Shown here: piece by piece, positions 49,950 through 62,096 of the stretch
Position numbering within the stretch: the stretch's first letter is position 1
Layout: every line of letters starts with the position of its first letter
Assembly: GCF_047495875.1 (NCBI RefSeq)
Contig: NC_092460.1
Span: 9,538,520-9,602,519, forward strand
From: Pithys albifrons albifrons
Lineage: Eukaryota; Chordata; Aves; Passeriformes; Thamnophilidae
Direction: 5' to 3'
Length of the DNA stretch: 64,000 nt
Program-made: the position numbers and the translations under genes
The notes under the pieces: generated by a model
Told to the model about the DNA's origin: nothing
Seen by the model: only the letters and a program-made list of their open reading frames with translations
The model's database searches: none

Positions 49950-52900
49950 ATTCACCTTCTTGTCGAATATTGTTACTTTACTCCTCCTATCAAACTTCAT
50001 CTCAAACAATTCTTCTCATCCAGCACAAGGTAACCCTGCCGGGTCTCACCCGGATGCTCAGTCACCTCTGAAACCTCTGGGATGTGTTTCCTGGAAGTTT
50101 GTTGGCATGATTCACTATTCGGTCAATGAAACAGTGCTGGTTATTGACCTCTGCAGAAGTGGGAGGGGAGAGGCGAGTACAGGAAGGGGGCGGTTTATCG
50201 GTGCCTGAATAACTCCCCCACAGCAGCACAGGTGGGAAGTGTGGGCTGTGGGGACAACCCTTGCCCTCACCCACCTCTCACACCTGTTGTGCAGGAAGTG
50301 GAGGTGATGTTTAACGATAAATAAACTCAGAAGTTACCGGCTTCAAAGGCGCTACATTTAATACCTGCAGGGGCTTAGCTCGGCACAAGTAACCTGAAGC
50401 CATCCACCCATGGCACTTGGCAGGACAAAGTTTGCAAAGTGGCTGTGGCCAAACCTTTCCTAAGAGCACATTCCTGAATAGCAGCGTGTCCCTGGGCAAG
50501 TGCAGAGCCCCTTAGACAAGGAACCTTGGCAGAAGCCTCCTCCAGGTGCTGATCTTTCATGTCCTGGAGGAGACGGTCCTGCAGCCACTGGGGCTTTTTG
50601 GCAGGAGCCACCAGTGCCCCAATGCTTCCCACTATCTGCTGAGGGCCCAGGCAATCCTACCACAGTGCTCATCGTGCCGCAGATTATTCATTCCCTAGCC
50701 TGGCACCTTCTTTATATCACATCTATTCTTTTTTTCTTAATCTTTCTTTCTCTGTAGCACACAGAACCCCGAGGGGGAGTCTGTGAATGAGTGATGTAAT
50801 TCCATTGCACTGCACCAGTTATTTGCTGTGTTGAGACCAAGCCAATGCCCTGTTCCCAGCACTTGACACATTCACTAAAGTCAGGGTCATTAAAAAAGGC
50901 CCCATTTAAAAGCTCCTTTCTGCTGTGTGCCACAGTGGATGGGCAAAACCTGGTCTACCACCGGATGTGGGGATGGAACACAAGAGCTCCACATGCCACT
51001 TGGGCTGTGCCACAGCCACATTCCATGAGGAAAGAGCACAGCTCTCCATCCTTTCCTGTGGTTTCAGAGAAACATCTTGGATGAAATGTGCAGTTCCAGG
51101 GAGTAGAAGCATTTCATGCAAGATTTCTTTGTTGTGAGAATGAGGCTTCTGGCCCTGCTGATGTCTTTTGCTCATTTCCTCTACAAGCAGCAGCAATGCC
51201 TCCATCTCCATAGAGAACTTTGGGGCCTCGGGTTTCTTGATGCAGGAGAAATTCATCACGTAACTGACCTCCCCCAGGACGCTGCAATCCCCCTGCCATG
51301 GGCCAGCTCCTGGACGGGCGGGAAGCAGGTGGACGGAGCAGGGATTTGTGCTGCTGCACACCAGGGCTTGGGGCACTTGGTTATTGAGCTGAGACGGTTA
51401 TTGCCAGCAGCTAAACAAACTAATGGGAAGGATATTTCCCTGGAGAGGGAGAAGGTTTTTGATTTAGACTGTGCTGTTTAAGCTCAGACTCTCACTGCAG
51501 CTAAGATTTCCTTCTGAGGGTAATAATTATCCCAAAGCAGAGCCCAGGCATGTGTTTGTTTTTCTGCTCCCTGTCTGGAAGGGTTTGGTTTGGGGGCTGT
51601 AATTTCCCCTGGTGTTCAGCACCCTCTGCACCCCTTGCCCAGCTCTGGGGACCAGAGCTAGAGGGAAGCAAAGAAAAGCTCAGTGCACAGCTTTATGCAG
51701 AGATCACCCTCAGGTATTAAACTAATTACCAGGGAGAGGCATCAGTCCCATAGGGGCTCTGCTCCAGCCCTCTGCAAGCTGCAGTCCCAAAGGCAGCACT
51801 ATTGCTGCCAGTCCTGCATCTCCTCCACTGGTTCTGGAATGAAAATTGCTTTAAAAGCTGCAAGAGAAGCCATTTGGTTCTTCTAAGTGATGGGAATGGA
51901 AAAGAAAAAGGAAAGAAGGAATGGGAACACTTTTGTTCTCGCTGGCAGGAAAATGAGGTTCAGCTTTTGAAAATATATAGGGCCTCTAGTGCTAACTGCA
52001 GGGCTGGAGTCTCCAAGGAGTGATTTCTTCCTCCTGAACCATAATAATAACAATAAATGATTAAAAAGAAAACAGCTTAAATCTATATCTATAGTTAACT
52101 CAGGACTCCTTCAGAGTTTGGGCCTGTTGCTGAATAAATAAATGTTTATTTGAAAAAGGAACCTCCAGCCTCCTGCAAATGAGAGGCAACTAAGCAGCAC
52201 TCAGGGCCAGCCCTCACACGTGCAGCAGAGACAAGGGGAAATCCTGCTGGATCAGGTTATTCTGGTTTTATCCCAGATTAGGGAAAACCAGTCCTGGCTT
52301 CATGCCCGCCCACTCCCAATGCAGCACCCTCCATCAGCCACGCTGCCCAGTGCACTGGTTTGGTGCAAGAGCAGAGAGTCACGCTGGCCACCTTCAGAGA
52401 GATTTCTCTCTTCTGATGTGCCCAAAAAGTGAGTGCCAAAGTGGAGGAAACATCCTAAGAAAATGCATAAGCTCATGGCCACAGGAATGACTGTATTCTC
52501 CATCCCATGGGACAGCTGCTCCCAACCACTGCCGGCCACTCTGACCCGTGGCCACTATTGCTGGGGTGCCCAGCCCCACAGCAGGCAGTGAGATAAGGCT
52601 CAGGGACGTGCCGTGAGTCACAGAGGGCTGGGCAGCTATACCACCACACTGCCCAGCACATGGTGCCCCAGCTTCCCAGGATGCCTCAGCACCCACATAG
52701 CCTGTGGAGAGAGACGGCACAGCCAGGATACTGAAAGGTATGTAGACTTGTCCCATCCCTGACAGGCAGTTTCTAGAGCATGACTGAAATAATCCATTTC
52801 TGCAGCACTTTTCCTTTGACTTGCTGACAGGTTAGAGGGTTGCATTCAGAAGGTTTTAGTTGTTTCTCTTCCTTTTAGGCTGGAGGTGAAGGGGAAGCCC

Positions 52901-55900
52901 CACGTGCTGGCATTCTTTCCATGAGGTGCAGCTGTGCTGGTTTCATGGCCAGAACTAATGAATTAGCTGTGTTAATGGGGATCCATGATGTGGTGGAATC
53001 AGCTGTGTGATGTGAGGTCCAGGTCAAAGCCCTTTATCCCTCATGGATGTGGATGAATTTGCAGGATGTTCACTGTGCAGAGTGTGTGGCTTGTCCAAGG
53101 TCAAGTTGCTGCTCAGGTTATTGTGTGTTTTTTCTTGCACTGCTAAAAGAGGTGGTATAGAGACCCAGTCTTGCTGCCCACATAGCACCAGTAGGGCAGA
53201 AATTATTTTCTTTTAAAAACTGATGGCATCATCTAGAGTTTTGAGAAACCAGACTAGATGGAAGGGTAGGAGGACATGAGGTGCCAAGTGCTTTCTGGTA
53301 GATAGCAGCAAACACTGGTCAACACCCCAGATAACTACTAGATTGTGCTGGGGAAAGTTTTGCCATAAGATGTCCTCTCCAGCCATTTGGTGGATCCAGC
53401 AGCTGGCCAAGCATGAATGGAGGAATTTATAAGCCCTCTGGCAAACAGCACGCTCTAGCTGAGTAGCTTGGAAAAACTCAGTCAGATTGACTCCTTTTGA
53501 GACTGACAATGGCGCTGTAGCATCCTCCGTTCTCCTGTAGTGGGATAAACCCTGAACATAGGGTGGACACGCGCCCATTCAACACAGTCCGTCCTCTGCA
53601 CCCCTGCATTCAGTTTTGCAGGAAAACCCTGACTGCTGGAGGGGTGACTCGGTACGTGTGGGCAGGGATGACATCTGGCAGTCACACTCTTTGGAGCCAC
53701 ATCCTCACCCCACGGCAAAATGACCATGTTCATAGTCAGGGACATGCCAGGAGAGAGAGGAACATGTGGGGCTCAAAAGCAGAAAAAAAAATAGGGAAAA
53801 AAAAGGCAGAAGTTTGTGGGAAGAGAAGTAAAGTTTTCCTGCAGTGCCAGGATGCAACAGAAACATTCACCTGCTGAATCCTGGAAAATCTCCCTGGGTT
53901 TCTTCTTGACAGCAGTAACTCAGCTCCACTAAGTGGCACTTCAATCCAGAGCAGACTTGGGTGGAGCCTTCACCTTACCATGCCAGGAACCTCTTTAGCA
54001 ATATTTGTCCAAGAACTTTTTTGTTTCTGGAAAGCTTTCTAAGCAAATAAGTTTCAGGATTATTAGACAAATAACTCTGTTTAACACCCGACACAGTTCC
54101 TTCCTTTCTCCCTTTCCTGCCAGCAGGTCTCTGGCAGATCCCAGAGCATAGGTGCCTCTTATTCTGGCACAACTGTAGGAAGAAAAAAAAATAATCAATG
54201 CAAGCAAGTAGAGAATAAAAGATTATAAACCCCAGGACAGGACTCTCGTCTTGAAATGCAATCAGGTTCCAGGATTTTTACCACCTAGAAACTTCACCCA
54301 GTAAATTTTATCTGTGATTAAGGTGATGATAAATAGCCCAAAAAATACATGACTTCCCTAAAGCACTGGCATTTATTAGTTTATTTTTCCATTTCTCCTC
54401 CTCTGCAATTAAATCAATATATGCATAGAAAAAACATAAATTTGGTGAAGGAGAGAACTATTCAATGAGCCCCTATGAGGCCAATGGTCACTGTACAGGT
54501 AGGGACCACATGGGGAGGGTTTTGCAAACCCAGTGGAGTTTTGCTCCACTCACTGTGTCCAAATCATAGTCCAGGTCTGAATCCCCACCAGCTTCAGGCT
54601 CTACTCATGGCTTTTGGGGGGAAGTCAACAATCTCCTGAAGCAAAGCAATACCACTTTTGAAGTCTTTGTGTCTTGCCAAGCAGGATTTTGAGGACTGCC
54701 CCCATTTTCTGATCCCATCTCTAGATCAGGCACTGGAATGGGGATCCAGACTGGGAGAGAGTCCTGACGTTTAAAAACCAAAACTTCATGCTGAAAGGAG
54801 CAAAAGCAAAGAGTCTGGTACTGTCCCTCCAGGTCCAGTCACAGGCAGTATTTTTCCTCCAAATCCTTTAAAATGTCCGTTTTCGGGTCTTTGACTGTTC
54901 TAGCAGCTTAGTGAAATGGGCTAACTCATGCCGAGTCCAGTACAAGTTTTAAAATCTACTTCAGAGATACTGCGCTGGAGCCTGGGATGGATCGGGACAA
55001 GGTGGTGTGGAGAAGAGCTGCGGGCATGGCGGAGACCGCCCCCACCTCCCACAGGGGCGGATTTCTGCGCACAGTCACCTCCTTCCGGGAGAAAGAACTG
55101 CAGGGCGGAGAAGGGCGATGATGCTGGGAAGCTAGTGAGCTTGGCTGATACACTATCAAAAACACACTGTCGCGATACACGAGGGTACACAAATACCTTC
55201 CAAGGCTTCCTTTAAAATGCAGATAGGCCAGTCTCCCATGGGAAGCTGGTAGCTCCCTGCTGGAGCAGCTCCAGCAGATCCTTCTTGCTGCGGTGTGCCA
55301 GCAGATGTGGGCACAGAGGAGGGATATCCTGGGGAGCGGTGCCGGGCCCCAGACAGCTGAAACATCACTGAAAACCCCAGAGAGTGATGCCGAAACCTCC
55401 CTTTGGGTGTAGGAGAAAGCAAGGGGAGCATCCCATCAGGGCACTGAGCGGGGCTGCAGCTCCATCCCGCCCAGGGTCCAAGGCAAAACACTGCACCACT
55501 CCCGCCGTCAGTAACAGCGAGCCCTGGGAGGGGACCCGGAGCAGGGCTGGGCAGGAGGCAAAGCTCTTCTCTCCTTCCTCATGACGCAGCAGCCTGAAAT
55601 CCACATTCAGCCCAGCCCTGCCAAAACCAGTTGCTCCTTATTTACCCATCAAACAGGAAGGGCAACTCTCAGCACGGCCCTTTCACAAATTTTCTGTCAA
55701 ACGTCACTTGTAGGGCTGTTCAGTTAACATCAGGCTCATTAACCAGAAGCGTTAGCACGCATCTCACAAGTGACAATTTGCCTTAGGACTTCCGCGTGGT
55801 TTCCAGGACAGAGGTTCACCAGACTGCAGCCTGGAATTTCAAAGGTAGGAGTGGGTTCCCAGCCCCAGGGAGCCCAGTGCATGGAGTGGTGGGTGCCTGT

Positions 55901-56585
55901 CCCATCGGTCAGGGTGGCAGTAGGAGAGAGGTGAGTAGATGGACTAGCTCGGGTAGGAAATAGTTCATGCTCCAAATTACAACCACACCCCATCCCTGTG
56001 GGTGAAGACACTCCAAGATTTGGCCAAGTGGAAATATTTCTGGGTTTGAGTGTCTGCAAAGCTGCCTGTTCTGCCCAGCACAGCGGTGCTGCTCCTCTTC
56101 CTTTCTCCTTTCTCCTTTGGATTTGAAGGAGAACAAGCTTGTTCCCAGAGATTCCCCTGACTGGGCAAGGCCAGATCACAACTTGTCCTCAGACAGCATT
56201 TTGCAGCCCCTAATATTTAAAACCTACTTTGCATCATCCCAGAAGGACATGCAGCAGAGCTGTGACTGGAAATATCTACCCCATCAGCTGAATAGAAAAG
56301 CCATTACCAAGAACAGGATTTGAAACAGGAGCACACAGGGCAACAGACAGACACAGGGAAGGGTTCTGAGGTGTCAGAGGGAAGCAAGCTCAATCGGTGC
56401 AGTACACAGAGCCAAAACTTATCAGGGTGGGACCAAGTACATGTACCTGATAGGAGTTTGTACATCTTTAATTACACCTTAGCTATTACAAATATGACTA
56501 AACATAGCTATTATATTTTCATCCAGAACCTGCCTGGCTTTGGTAGGTTACAGGTAACTTTATGGCATTGTCTTCTTTTCCTCAG
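49950..56585. other. Intergenic or upstream region of FAM3D
   Basis: No supported coding gene. A moderately CpG-enriched, GC-rich stretch lies at about 54,970-55,580 and is a possible place for the FAM3D promoter and non-coding first exon. Many overlapping open frames on both strands (up to 156 codons) fit none of the families I know. No repeat was recognised. Confidence 0.45.
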
Positions 56586-56654
56586 GGTGATCTCTGACCA
56601 TTGGCCACCCCCCCTCGGCTGTGCTCTCTCTCCCCAACACCATGCGGATCTCAG
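56586..56654 (+). CDS. FAM3D: FAM3D exon with start codon (56 nt 5' UTR, 13 nt coding)
   Basis: A strong acceptor, tcttcttttcctcag, ends at 56585, so this is probably a second exon preceded by a non-coding one upstream. The ATG at 56642-56644 follows ccccaacacc. Coding bases are ATG CGG ATC TCA G, and the donor GTGAGG is at 56655. FAM3 proteins commonly begin MR(V/I)(S/A)G, which fixes this start. Confidence 0.88.
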
Positions 56655-59600
56655 GTGAGGGAAGCATATTTACTTTTCTATGTCTATTTTTCTGCAGTTC
56701 CTTATACCTCTTTCTAATTTGCATGATGCCTTCTAAGCCCAGCTGCCCTGACCTTCCCCTGCCAGGGACATGGGAAAGGGCCTTTGTGTAAACATCAGGT
56801 TTTTACAAGATTTGTGTAGATTTCAGCCTGTTGTATTTTTCCCAGTGAAACTTTCTGTGACTGGGAAGAGATGGCTATTGAGACGCTCCTGGTTCCATAA
56901 GAGCCATTCAGCTGCAACAAAAGTATATTTTTCTACTCTCTTTCCATGCAGGACTGGAACGTTTTGCTCTGATGAGCGCTGCTTTAAAGCCAAATGCCAA
57001 TCACATTTGTATCAGCAGCTGCTCGGCTGTAGCAAGTGACTAATTGGGGGATAGCAGTCTTCCCAGCACTGGGAACATAAGAAATATTTGGATTTACATA
57101 TCTTTCTAAGTAATTATCAGGTTTACTTTAATGTAGAGAGAAATATGAATATTGCCTCCCAGTAGAATGGTAATGCCTGTCTGAGCATCACCACATACTC
57201 TAGAGATATTAATTAAGAGATCAGAATCCATTTAGATGGTGAGGGAGTATTAGCTGACTTCCCACACCATGTAAGCACTGGCTGTCACTGTGTGTCTGGT
57301 AACCTTGGGGCACACACACCAAGTCCCCACAAAAGCAGAGGGATGCCCGTCTCCAACCCACCTGCAGCTGCTGCTCTCACCTGGCTCCTCTCCTGTACCT
57401 TGCAGGTGTGATCCGGTACGTGGTGCTGCTCATCACACTGCTGGGCACATGGTTCATCATGCAGACGTACTTCCACCACAGCTGGAAATCCATCAGCCTG
57501 CGGAGCTGGCTCAGTAAGGCACCACCAGGGCTCCAGCCAGACCCCAAGGGAGGGTGTGAGAGGTTCCATTGCGAGCCAGCTCCCAGAGCTGGATATAGTT
57601 GCCACAAATATTTACACTTGCAATCTCTGGCCAAGGTTACAGCCACTAGCTCTGAGCACCAGGGCGGAGAGGGGACAGCATGGTGGGAAGCTGCACTGGG
57701 GCAGATGGGTCTAGGGATGTCTGCAGCCATGGGATGGGAACCAATTTTGGACAGCTGGTGCCTAAACAGCTGCTCCTAGCTTGGGGAAGAGCCATCTGCT
57801 CTCTGGGATATCTAACCCTCCTGCTTGATACCCACAGGTGCCACGAACAAGCCCAGCAGTGAGTATCACTCTCGACTTCATCTCCGTCACACAGCTGCGC
57901 CCCAGGGTTGAGAGCAATGGTGGACGTGCAATAGCTGCCCTCAGAGCCCCTTCCCCAAGGCAAAAATCCCACCCTCCCAATCACAGGGGGATTTTGCTAT
58001 TACACACAGCAGTGGGGTCTTTAGTGGACTCTGCAAACCTTCATGCAATCCCCCTGCCCCAGCAGAAGCACCCCCAGGCCACAGCAGGAAGGTCATGGGC
58101 CCCTGTCAGGCAGGTCCCTGCCTTGGCTAAGAATGGGGAAGCTCTGGGCAGAAAAGCCCTGAGGAGCTGGTTGTGGATGCCAACTCCAAATGCTCCGGGC
58201 ACACGCCCTCTGGTCATTTTGGCATCAGCGTTCCCATCCCGCTGCTCACACCCAGAGCAGCACCTGTCAGCCCTGCTCATACCTCCCACCCCAAACCTCA
58301 GCACTGCAAACCTCAAACAAGAAGCTCGTCCCAGCCCCAGGACAAGCCTCTTTCATGCAAGAAACCAGTCTAGGTGTTGCCCCCTTAGTGGGCCACTGTC
58401 CCCAGTCCTGCTCAGCCCCTCAGGAACATGGCTTGTGTCCCCTCGGGGCCAGTGCCATGGTTTGCAGCTCCGCTCCTTCCTCACAGGTGAGAAGCTGCCC
58501 CAGCACAAGTGTGGGAACCAGAAGAGCTGCCCCCAAAATTATTTTGCCTTCAAGATCATCAGTGGTGCTGCAAACGTGGTGGGACCTTCCATCTGCTTTG
58601 ACGGCTTGGTGTAAGCAGCACATGGCAGGGACAGGGCAGCTGTGTCTGGCTTGGCCTTCAGTTTGGCCTCTGATGAGCACATCAATGGCCATCACAGTGT
58701 ATTTGTGGTTAAAAACAAAAATTCTGTAGATTGCTACACTTTTGGGGCATTTTGCTGTCTCCAGCCACTTTGCCCCATCACAGTTTCACTGGCATCAGCA
58801 TCTCCAGAGCAACCCTGCACTCACTGTGCTCTCTGCTTTCCTTTCTAGCCTCATGAGCAGTGTGAAAAACAACATTGGCAGAGGTCTGAACATCGCACTG
58901 GTGAATGGTGAGTCGGGTGGGCACTGACCCCCTCCTCTCCATGGCCAGGGTCCTTCTTCCCCCAGGAGAGAACAGGCCACTGGGGACCCTATCCAAGGCT
59001 CTGTGGCTGAGCCAAAAGCTTATCCATCTATTGTTGCATGGGGCACACAGCCACAATTATCATTGCAAGCACTGCCAGTTAGAAGAGAACAAACCCACCT
59101 GGGTAATGCAGGACAGTTTCACAAACTCCTCCAAACAGCACAGTCACCATCTCAGCAGACACAAGACTCTGAGAGAAGAGTAAAGCCCTTTGCAGCAGGA
59201 ACCCCAGGCTCATGGCCAAGCAAAGCCTAGAGCCACACCAGTGCAAATTAACTGCATTCTGTTTTCAATTTTAACCTTTCAGGAACAACTGGGCAGCTCC
59301 TGAACACCAACACATTCGACATGTACTCTGGAGGTGAGCACTGTCACTCTGCTGCTTGGTTGTTCCCAGCCAGGGCTCACACCAACACTGTTGGCTGCTG
59401 GTTACTTCAGCTGCTCCTCTGTCATGTATTTAATTATACATTTGAGTGGACTTTGACTAGAATTGCCAGCCTCGATGGTAAAATCCCAGCTTTCCCCAAG
59501 GTCATCAAGCCTGGAGTCCTCCAATGCATCTGCATTCAAGACTGGCTTCTCCTTTTACGTACACACAATAGCCTGGAAAACAAAATTTTCACAACCTGAA

Positions 59601-61291
59601 TAAACCAGGGCACTTGAGATTTGAGAAGAGTACTTTCTGAGATCAGCTGGTTACACTAATCCTGGTATTTTGCAACTTGCAACTCAGTTTTTGAATGCTA
59701 GTGCTGGCTGAGCAGCAGTTTGTTTCCCTGCCTTTCAGGGAAGGATAAATGAGGGAGCTCAGGGCATGGCAGGAAGATGTGGCCCCCAGCCCCAGCAAAG
59801 CTGGGCACACGGAGCAGAGCCTGGTGGCAGCAAAGACCTGTGCCTGGTGGCTTCAAACAATATTCCTAGCAGCAAATAGATGCCCTGAGCCAGTGTAGCA
59901 CCTGGCTGACACTGACATGCCGGATGCTGCAAGTCCCACCACTTTACAAAGCAGTTACCAAATCTCCACACTTTTGGCAAGACTCATCCAAAAATACATG
60001 TTAAAACCACCCTTGTAGTTCTTTGGATTTTCCCTTTTTTTTTTCAAGCCTTCCCTAGAGATCAGTCCCCTTCTATGCTCCTCAGTTTTGCAACTCATTC
60101 TTGGTAACTCTGGATTTTTAAGGATAATCACCAATATAATGGGATTTCCAGCTGAGTTCACAAGCGAGATGCTCGGTAGGAGAGGCACGGGGAAAGGAGA
60201 AGGCAATCGGCTGCTGTGCCACTAGATGGGGCATTAGATTCAAGCATCCCATGCACGCGGGATGAGCAGCAATTCCCTCAATACAGCCATAATCACACGG
60301 CAGGCAGCTCTGTGGCCGAGCGCTTCATTTCTTGTGTCGGGAAGTAAATTCACATAACTAGATTTCACAGTTAATGAGCAAAGTTTAGAAGCAATTTCCC
60401 CCTTGCAGTTGTACTGAGAGGAAGACATCAGTCCTGGGCACTGCAGGAAAGCCCAGGTGGGAACATAAGAATGCAGCATTGGGAGCCCACCTTTCCCCAA
60501 GGCCATGGTCCCACATCCTGGTTAGCACCAGCACAGTCAGAGGTGTTTCCCACCGACCCAGAGGAGACTCTTCCAGCTACCACGCAACAGTCCCTGCTAA
60601 ATCCCTTTTTCTCTCCCCAATGCTCTTCTCCGCCAGACATTAAAAAGCTGGAAACCTTCCTCCAAGGGATCAAGCATGGCACCCTTGTGCTGACAGCCAG
60701 CTACGATGATGCTGCCACAAAGTGAGTTTGCCCATGGGAGCAACACTGGGCTCCCCAAAAACCTGCAGCTGGGGGAGCTGGATATGTTGCTGCCAGCAGC
60801 AGAGAGGGGACAGGAAGGGACATCCACCTGGTACTACACTAACACCCCCCTTACCTTTTTCAGGATGAATGACAAAGTCCGGGCATTTTTCACAGAGCTG
60901 GGCAGCAGCCACGTGAGCGAGCTGGGCTTCCGGGACAACTGGGTCTTCTTGGGAGCAAAAGGGCTGATGAACAAGTCCCCCTTTGAAAAGGTATGTGGTC
61001 CTCCCCTGAAACAACAAGCTCTGGCAGCTCTATCCTCTTCATAGCATCTCCTGAGCTACATCTCCCCCACCTGTCTGCAGAAGACAAGGGCCAGTGGCAT
61101 TATGCCTCACGTCAAGCCAAGCTGCAACTTTTGGCATATTGCAAACTTGCATTGTGCCACCAACCTCCTCATTCATTTTTCTCTCTTTTTTTTTTCTGTA
61201 GCACATCAAAAATGATAAGGAAACAAATAAATACGAGGGCTGGCCTGAGCTGCTGGAGGTGGAGGGCTGTGCCCCCAGGAAGATGGATTAA
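56642..61291 (+). CDS. FAM3D: FAM3D, FAM3 metabolism-regulating signalling molecule D, complete coding region
   Basis: Nine coding exons join to 678 bp, or 225 residues (human FAM3D is 224). FAM3 proteins are small secreted cytokine-like proteins; in mammals FAM3D is made mainly in the gut and acts on metabolism and leukocyte attraction. Residues 8-26 form a hydrophobic signal/anchor (VVLLITLLGTWFIM), and the mature domain spans about 55-225. The four FAM3 cysteines are at 56, 62, 84 and 219. Family signatures are NYFAFKIISGAANVVGP (65-81), VKNNIGRGLNIALVNG (94-109), FDMYSGD (120-126), GFRDNWVF and TNKYEGWPELLE. A glycosylation sequon, NGT, is at 108-110. FAM3C shares several of these motifs; D is chosen because of its position beside CFAP20DC. 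All introns are GT/AG. Confidence 0.95.
56655..57405 (+). other. FAM3D: FAM3D intron after the start exon
   Basis: A 751-bp intron. A stretch at about 56,990-57,230 is AT-rich with several TAAT/ATTA cores and could be a conserved regulatory block; this is inference only. No repeat was seen. Confidence 0.7.
57406..57513 (+). CDS. FAM3D: FAM3D coding exon 2 (signal/anchor segment)
   Basis: The acceptor ccttgcag ends at 57405 and the donor GTAAGG starts at 57514. It encodes GVIRYVVLLITLLGTWFIMQ and on to RSWL, the whole hydrophobic N-terminus. It starts with two bases of a glycine codon and ends with the first base of serine 41. Confidence 0.93.
57838..57858 (+). CDS. FAM3D: FAM3D coding exon 3, 21-bp microexon
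   Basis: The acceptor gatacccacag ends at 57837 and the donor GTGAGT starts at 57859. The exon supplies the last two bases of serine 41, then ATNKPS, then the first base of serine 48. Its phase is 1-1, so skipping it would remove seven codons and keep the frame. It lies in the variable linker between the membrane-proximal segment and the first cysteine pair. Confidence 0.8.
57859..58486 (+). other. FAM3D: FAM3D intron 3, open in one frame
   Basis: A 628-bp GC-rich intron. The frame used by exon 4 has no stop from 57,838 through the intron into exon 4, making a 258-codon open frame. The translated intron is proline- and serine-rich, of low complexity and unlike FAM3 proteins, so I treat it as non-coding. 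Confidence 0.75.
58487..58610 (+). CDS. FAM3D: FAM3D coding exon 4 (first three cysteines)
   Basis: The acceptor ttcctcacag ends at 58486. The donor is GTAAGC at 58611; the overlapping GTGTAA two bases earlier would break the frame. It encodes EKLPQHKCGNQKSC to SICFDGL, including cysteines 56, 62 and 84 and the family motif SGAANVVGP. Confidence 0.95.
58849..58907 (+). CDS. FAM3D: FAM3D coding exon 5
   Basis: The acceptor ctttctag ends at 58848 and the donor GTGAGT starts at 58908. It encodes VLMSSVKNNIGRGLNIALVN, one of the most conserved FAM3 segments. Confidence 0.95.
59283..59333 (+). CDS. FAM3D: FAM3D coding exon 6
   Basis: The acceptor aacctttcag ends at 59282 and the donor GTGAGC starts at 59334. 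It encodes GTTGQLLNTNTFDMYSG. The split glycine codon forms the NGT sequon with the preceding exon. Confidence 0.94.
59334..60636 (+). other. FAM3D: FAM3D intron 6, 1.3 kb
   Basis: The largest FAM3D intron between coding exons. It holds a short A/T-rich patch near 60,000 and no recognisable repeat or gene. Confidence 0.75.
60637..60721 (+). CDS. FAM3D: FAM3D coding exon 7
   Basis: The acceptor ttctccgccag ends at 60636 and the donor GTGAGT starts at 60722. It encodes DIKKLETFLQGIKHGTLVLT, then ASYDDAAT and the first two bases of lysine. The segment TLVL.ASYDD.AT is typical of FAM3. Confidence 0.94.
60864..60990 (+). CDS. FAM3D: FAM3D coding exon 8
   Basis: The acceptor ttacctttttcag ends at 60863 and the donor GTATGT starts at 60991. 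It encodes MNDKVRAFFTELGSSHVSEL, then GFRDNWVFLGAKGLMNKSPF and EK, ending between codons. It includes a second potential sequon, NKS. Confidence 0.95.
61202..61291 (+). CDS. FAM3D: FAM3D last coding exon, stop TAA
   Basis: The acceptor after a T-rich tract (tttttttttctgtag) ends at 61201. It encodes HIKNDKETNKYEGWPELLEV, then EGCAPRKMD and TAA at 61289-61291. Cysteine 219 is the last of the four family cysteines. Confidence 0.95.
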   Translation, partial: HIKNDKETNKYEGWPELLEVEGCAPRKMD

Positions 61292-62035
61292 CATCAAGCT
61301 CCATCCAGTCTGCCACAGAGGGCAGCCTCCACCAGTCACACAGGGACACCAGCTCCATCATGGGGATCCCAGACTCTCCACTGCCTCATCCCACAGCCCA
61401 GCAGCTGCTGCCTGCTCCCAGGAACCAGCTGTTTCATAGCAGGAACTGTGAGGGGCTTGGAGAAGAGCTGCACAAGCGTCTGCAGAGCCTGAGCAAACAC
61501 CTGGCCAGATTTCAGCTGAGCTGTCCTCATCTATGGGTCAATTTGGGGTATTTTATTTTTCTGTCTTTAAACTAAAAACTTTGTAGAATGTTTTTTAAAT
61601 TTCTTAAATGAGATTTCTAATTACAAAACACTACCTTCTCACTTCCATTCTCAAGCAAAATCCACGCTTTCCCCCACAGGCACAGCATGCCAGGTCCTCT
61701 GCCACCAGTCAAGCATCACCATCACCCATCCCAAAGCCCTGCACATGGGTACTCCCCCTCCCCACATGGCACACAGTAAAGTCATCCCTGGGGATGCTCA
61801 TACCTTGGTGGTTTACCCCTGTTGCTCTTGCCAATGCCCACGGTCTCCTACAGCCACAATAAGGCCAGAACTCCACAGGGATGGCATGCAGCCATGTAGG
61901 TTAATATTTACAGAACAAAGCCTTTTCCCCACCTGGTTGTATCTTTCCTGGGTTAAATCCAAGCGAAATCCTCTGCAACACATTCCAGTCAGGATAATGC
62001 CAGGGATGTGCCAGCCTGACTTGGCCCTCAGAGAG

Positions 62036-62096
62036 GGATGGATGGATGGATGGATGGATGGATGGATGGATGGATGGATGGATGGATGGATGGATG
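62036..62096. repeat. (ATGG)n microsatellite, about 15 copies
   Basis: 61 bp of uninterrupted GGAT/ATGG tandem repeat. Read as protein it gives WMDG repeats on one strand and HPSI repeats on the other, which explains the open frames across it. Confidence 0.97.

Noticed and set aside
50906..51481. 156-codon minus-strand and 121-codon plus-strand ORFs overlapping
   Set aside because: They have no family resemblance and are mutually overlapping; nothing separates one as real.
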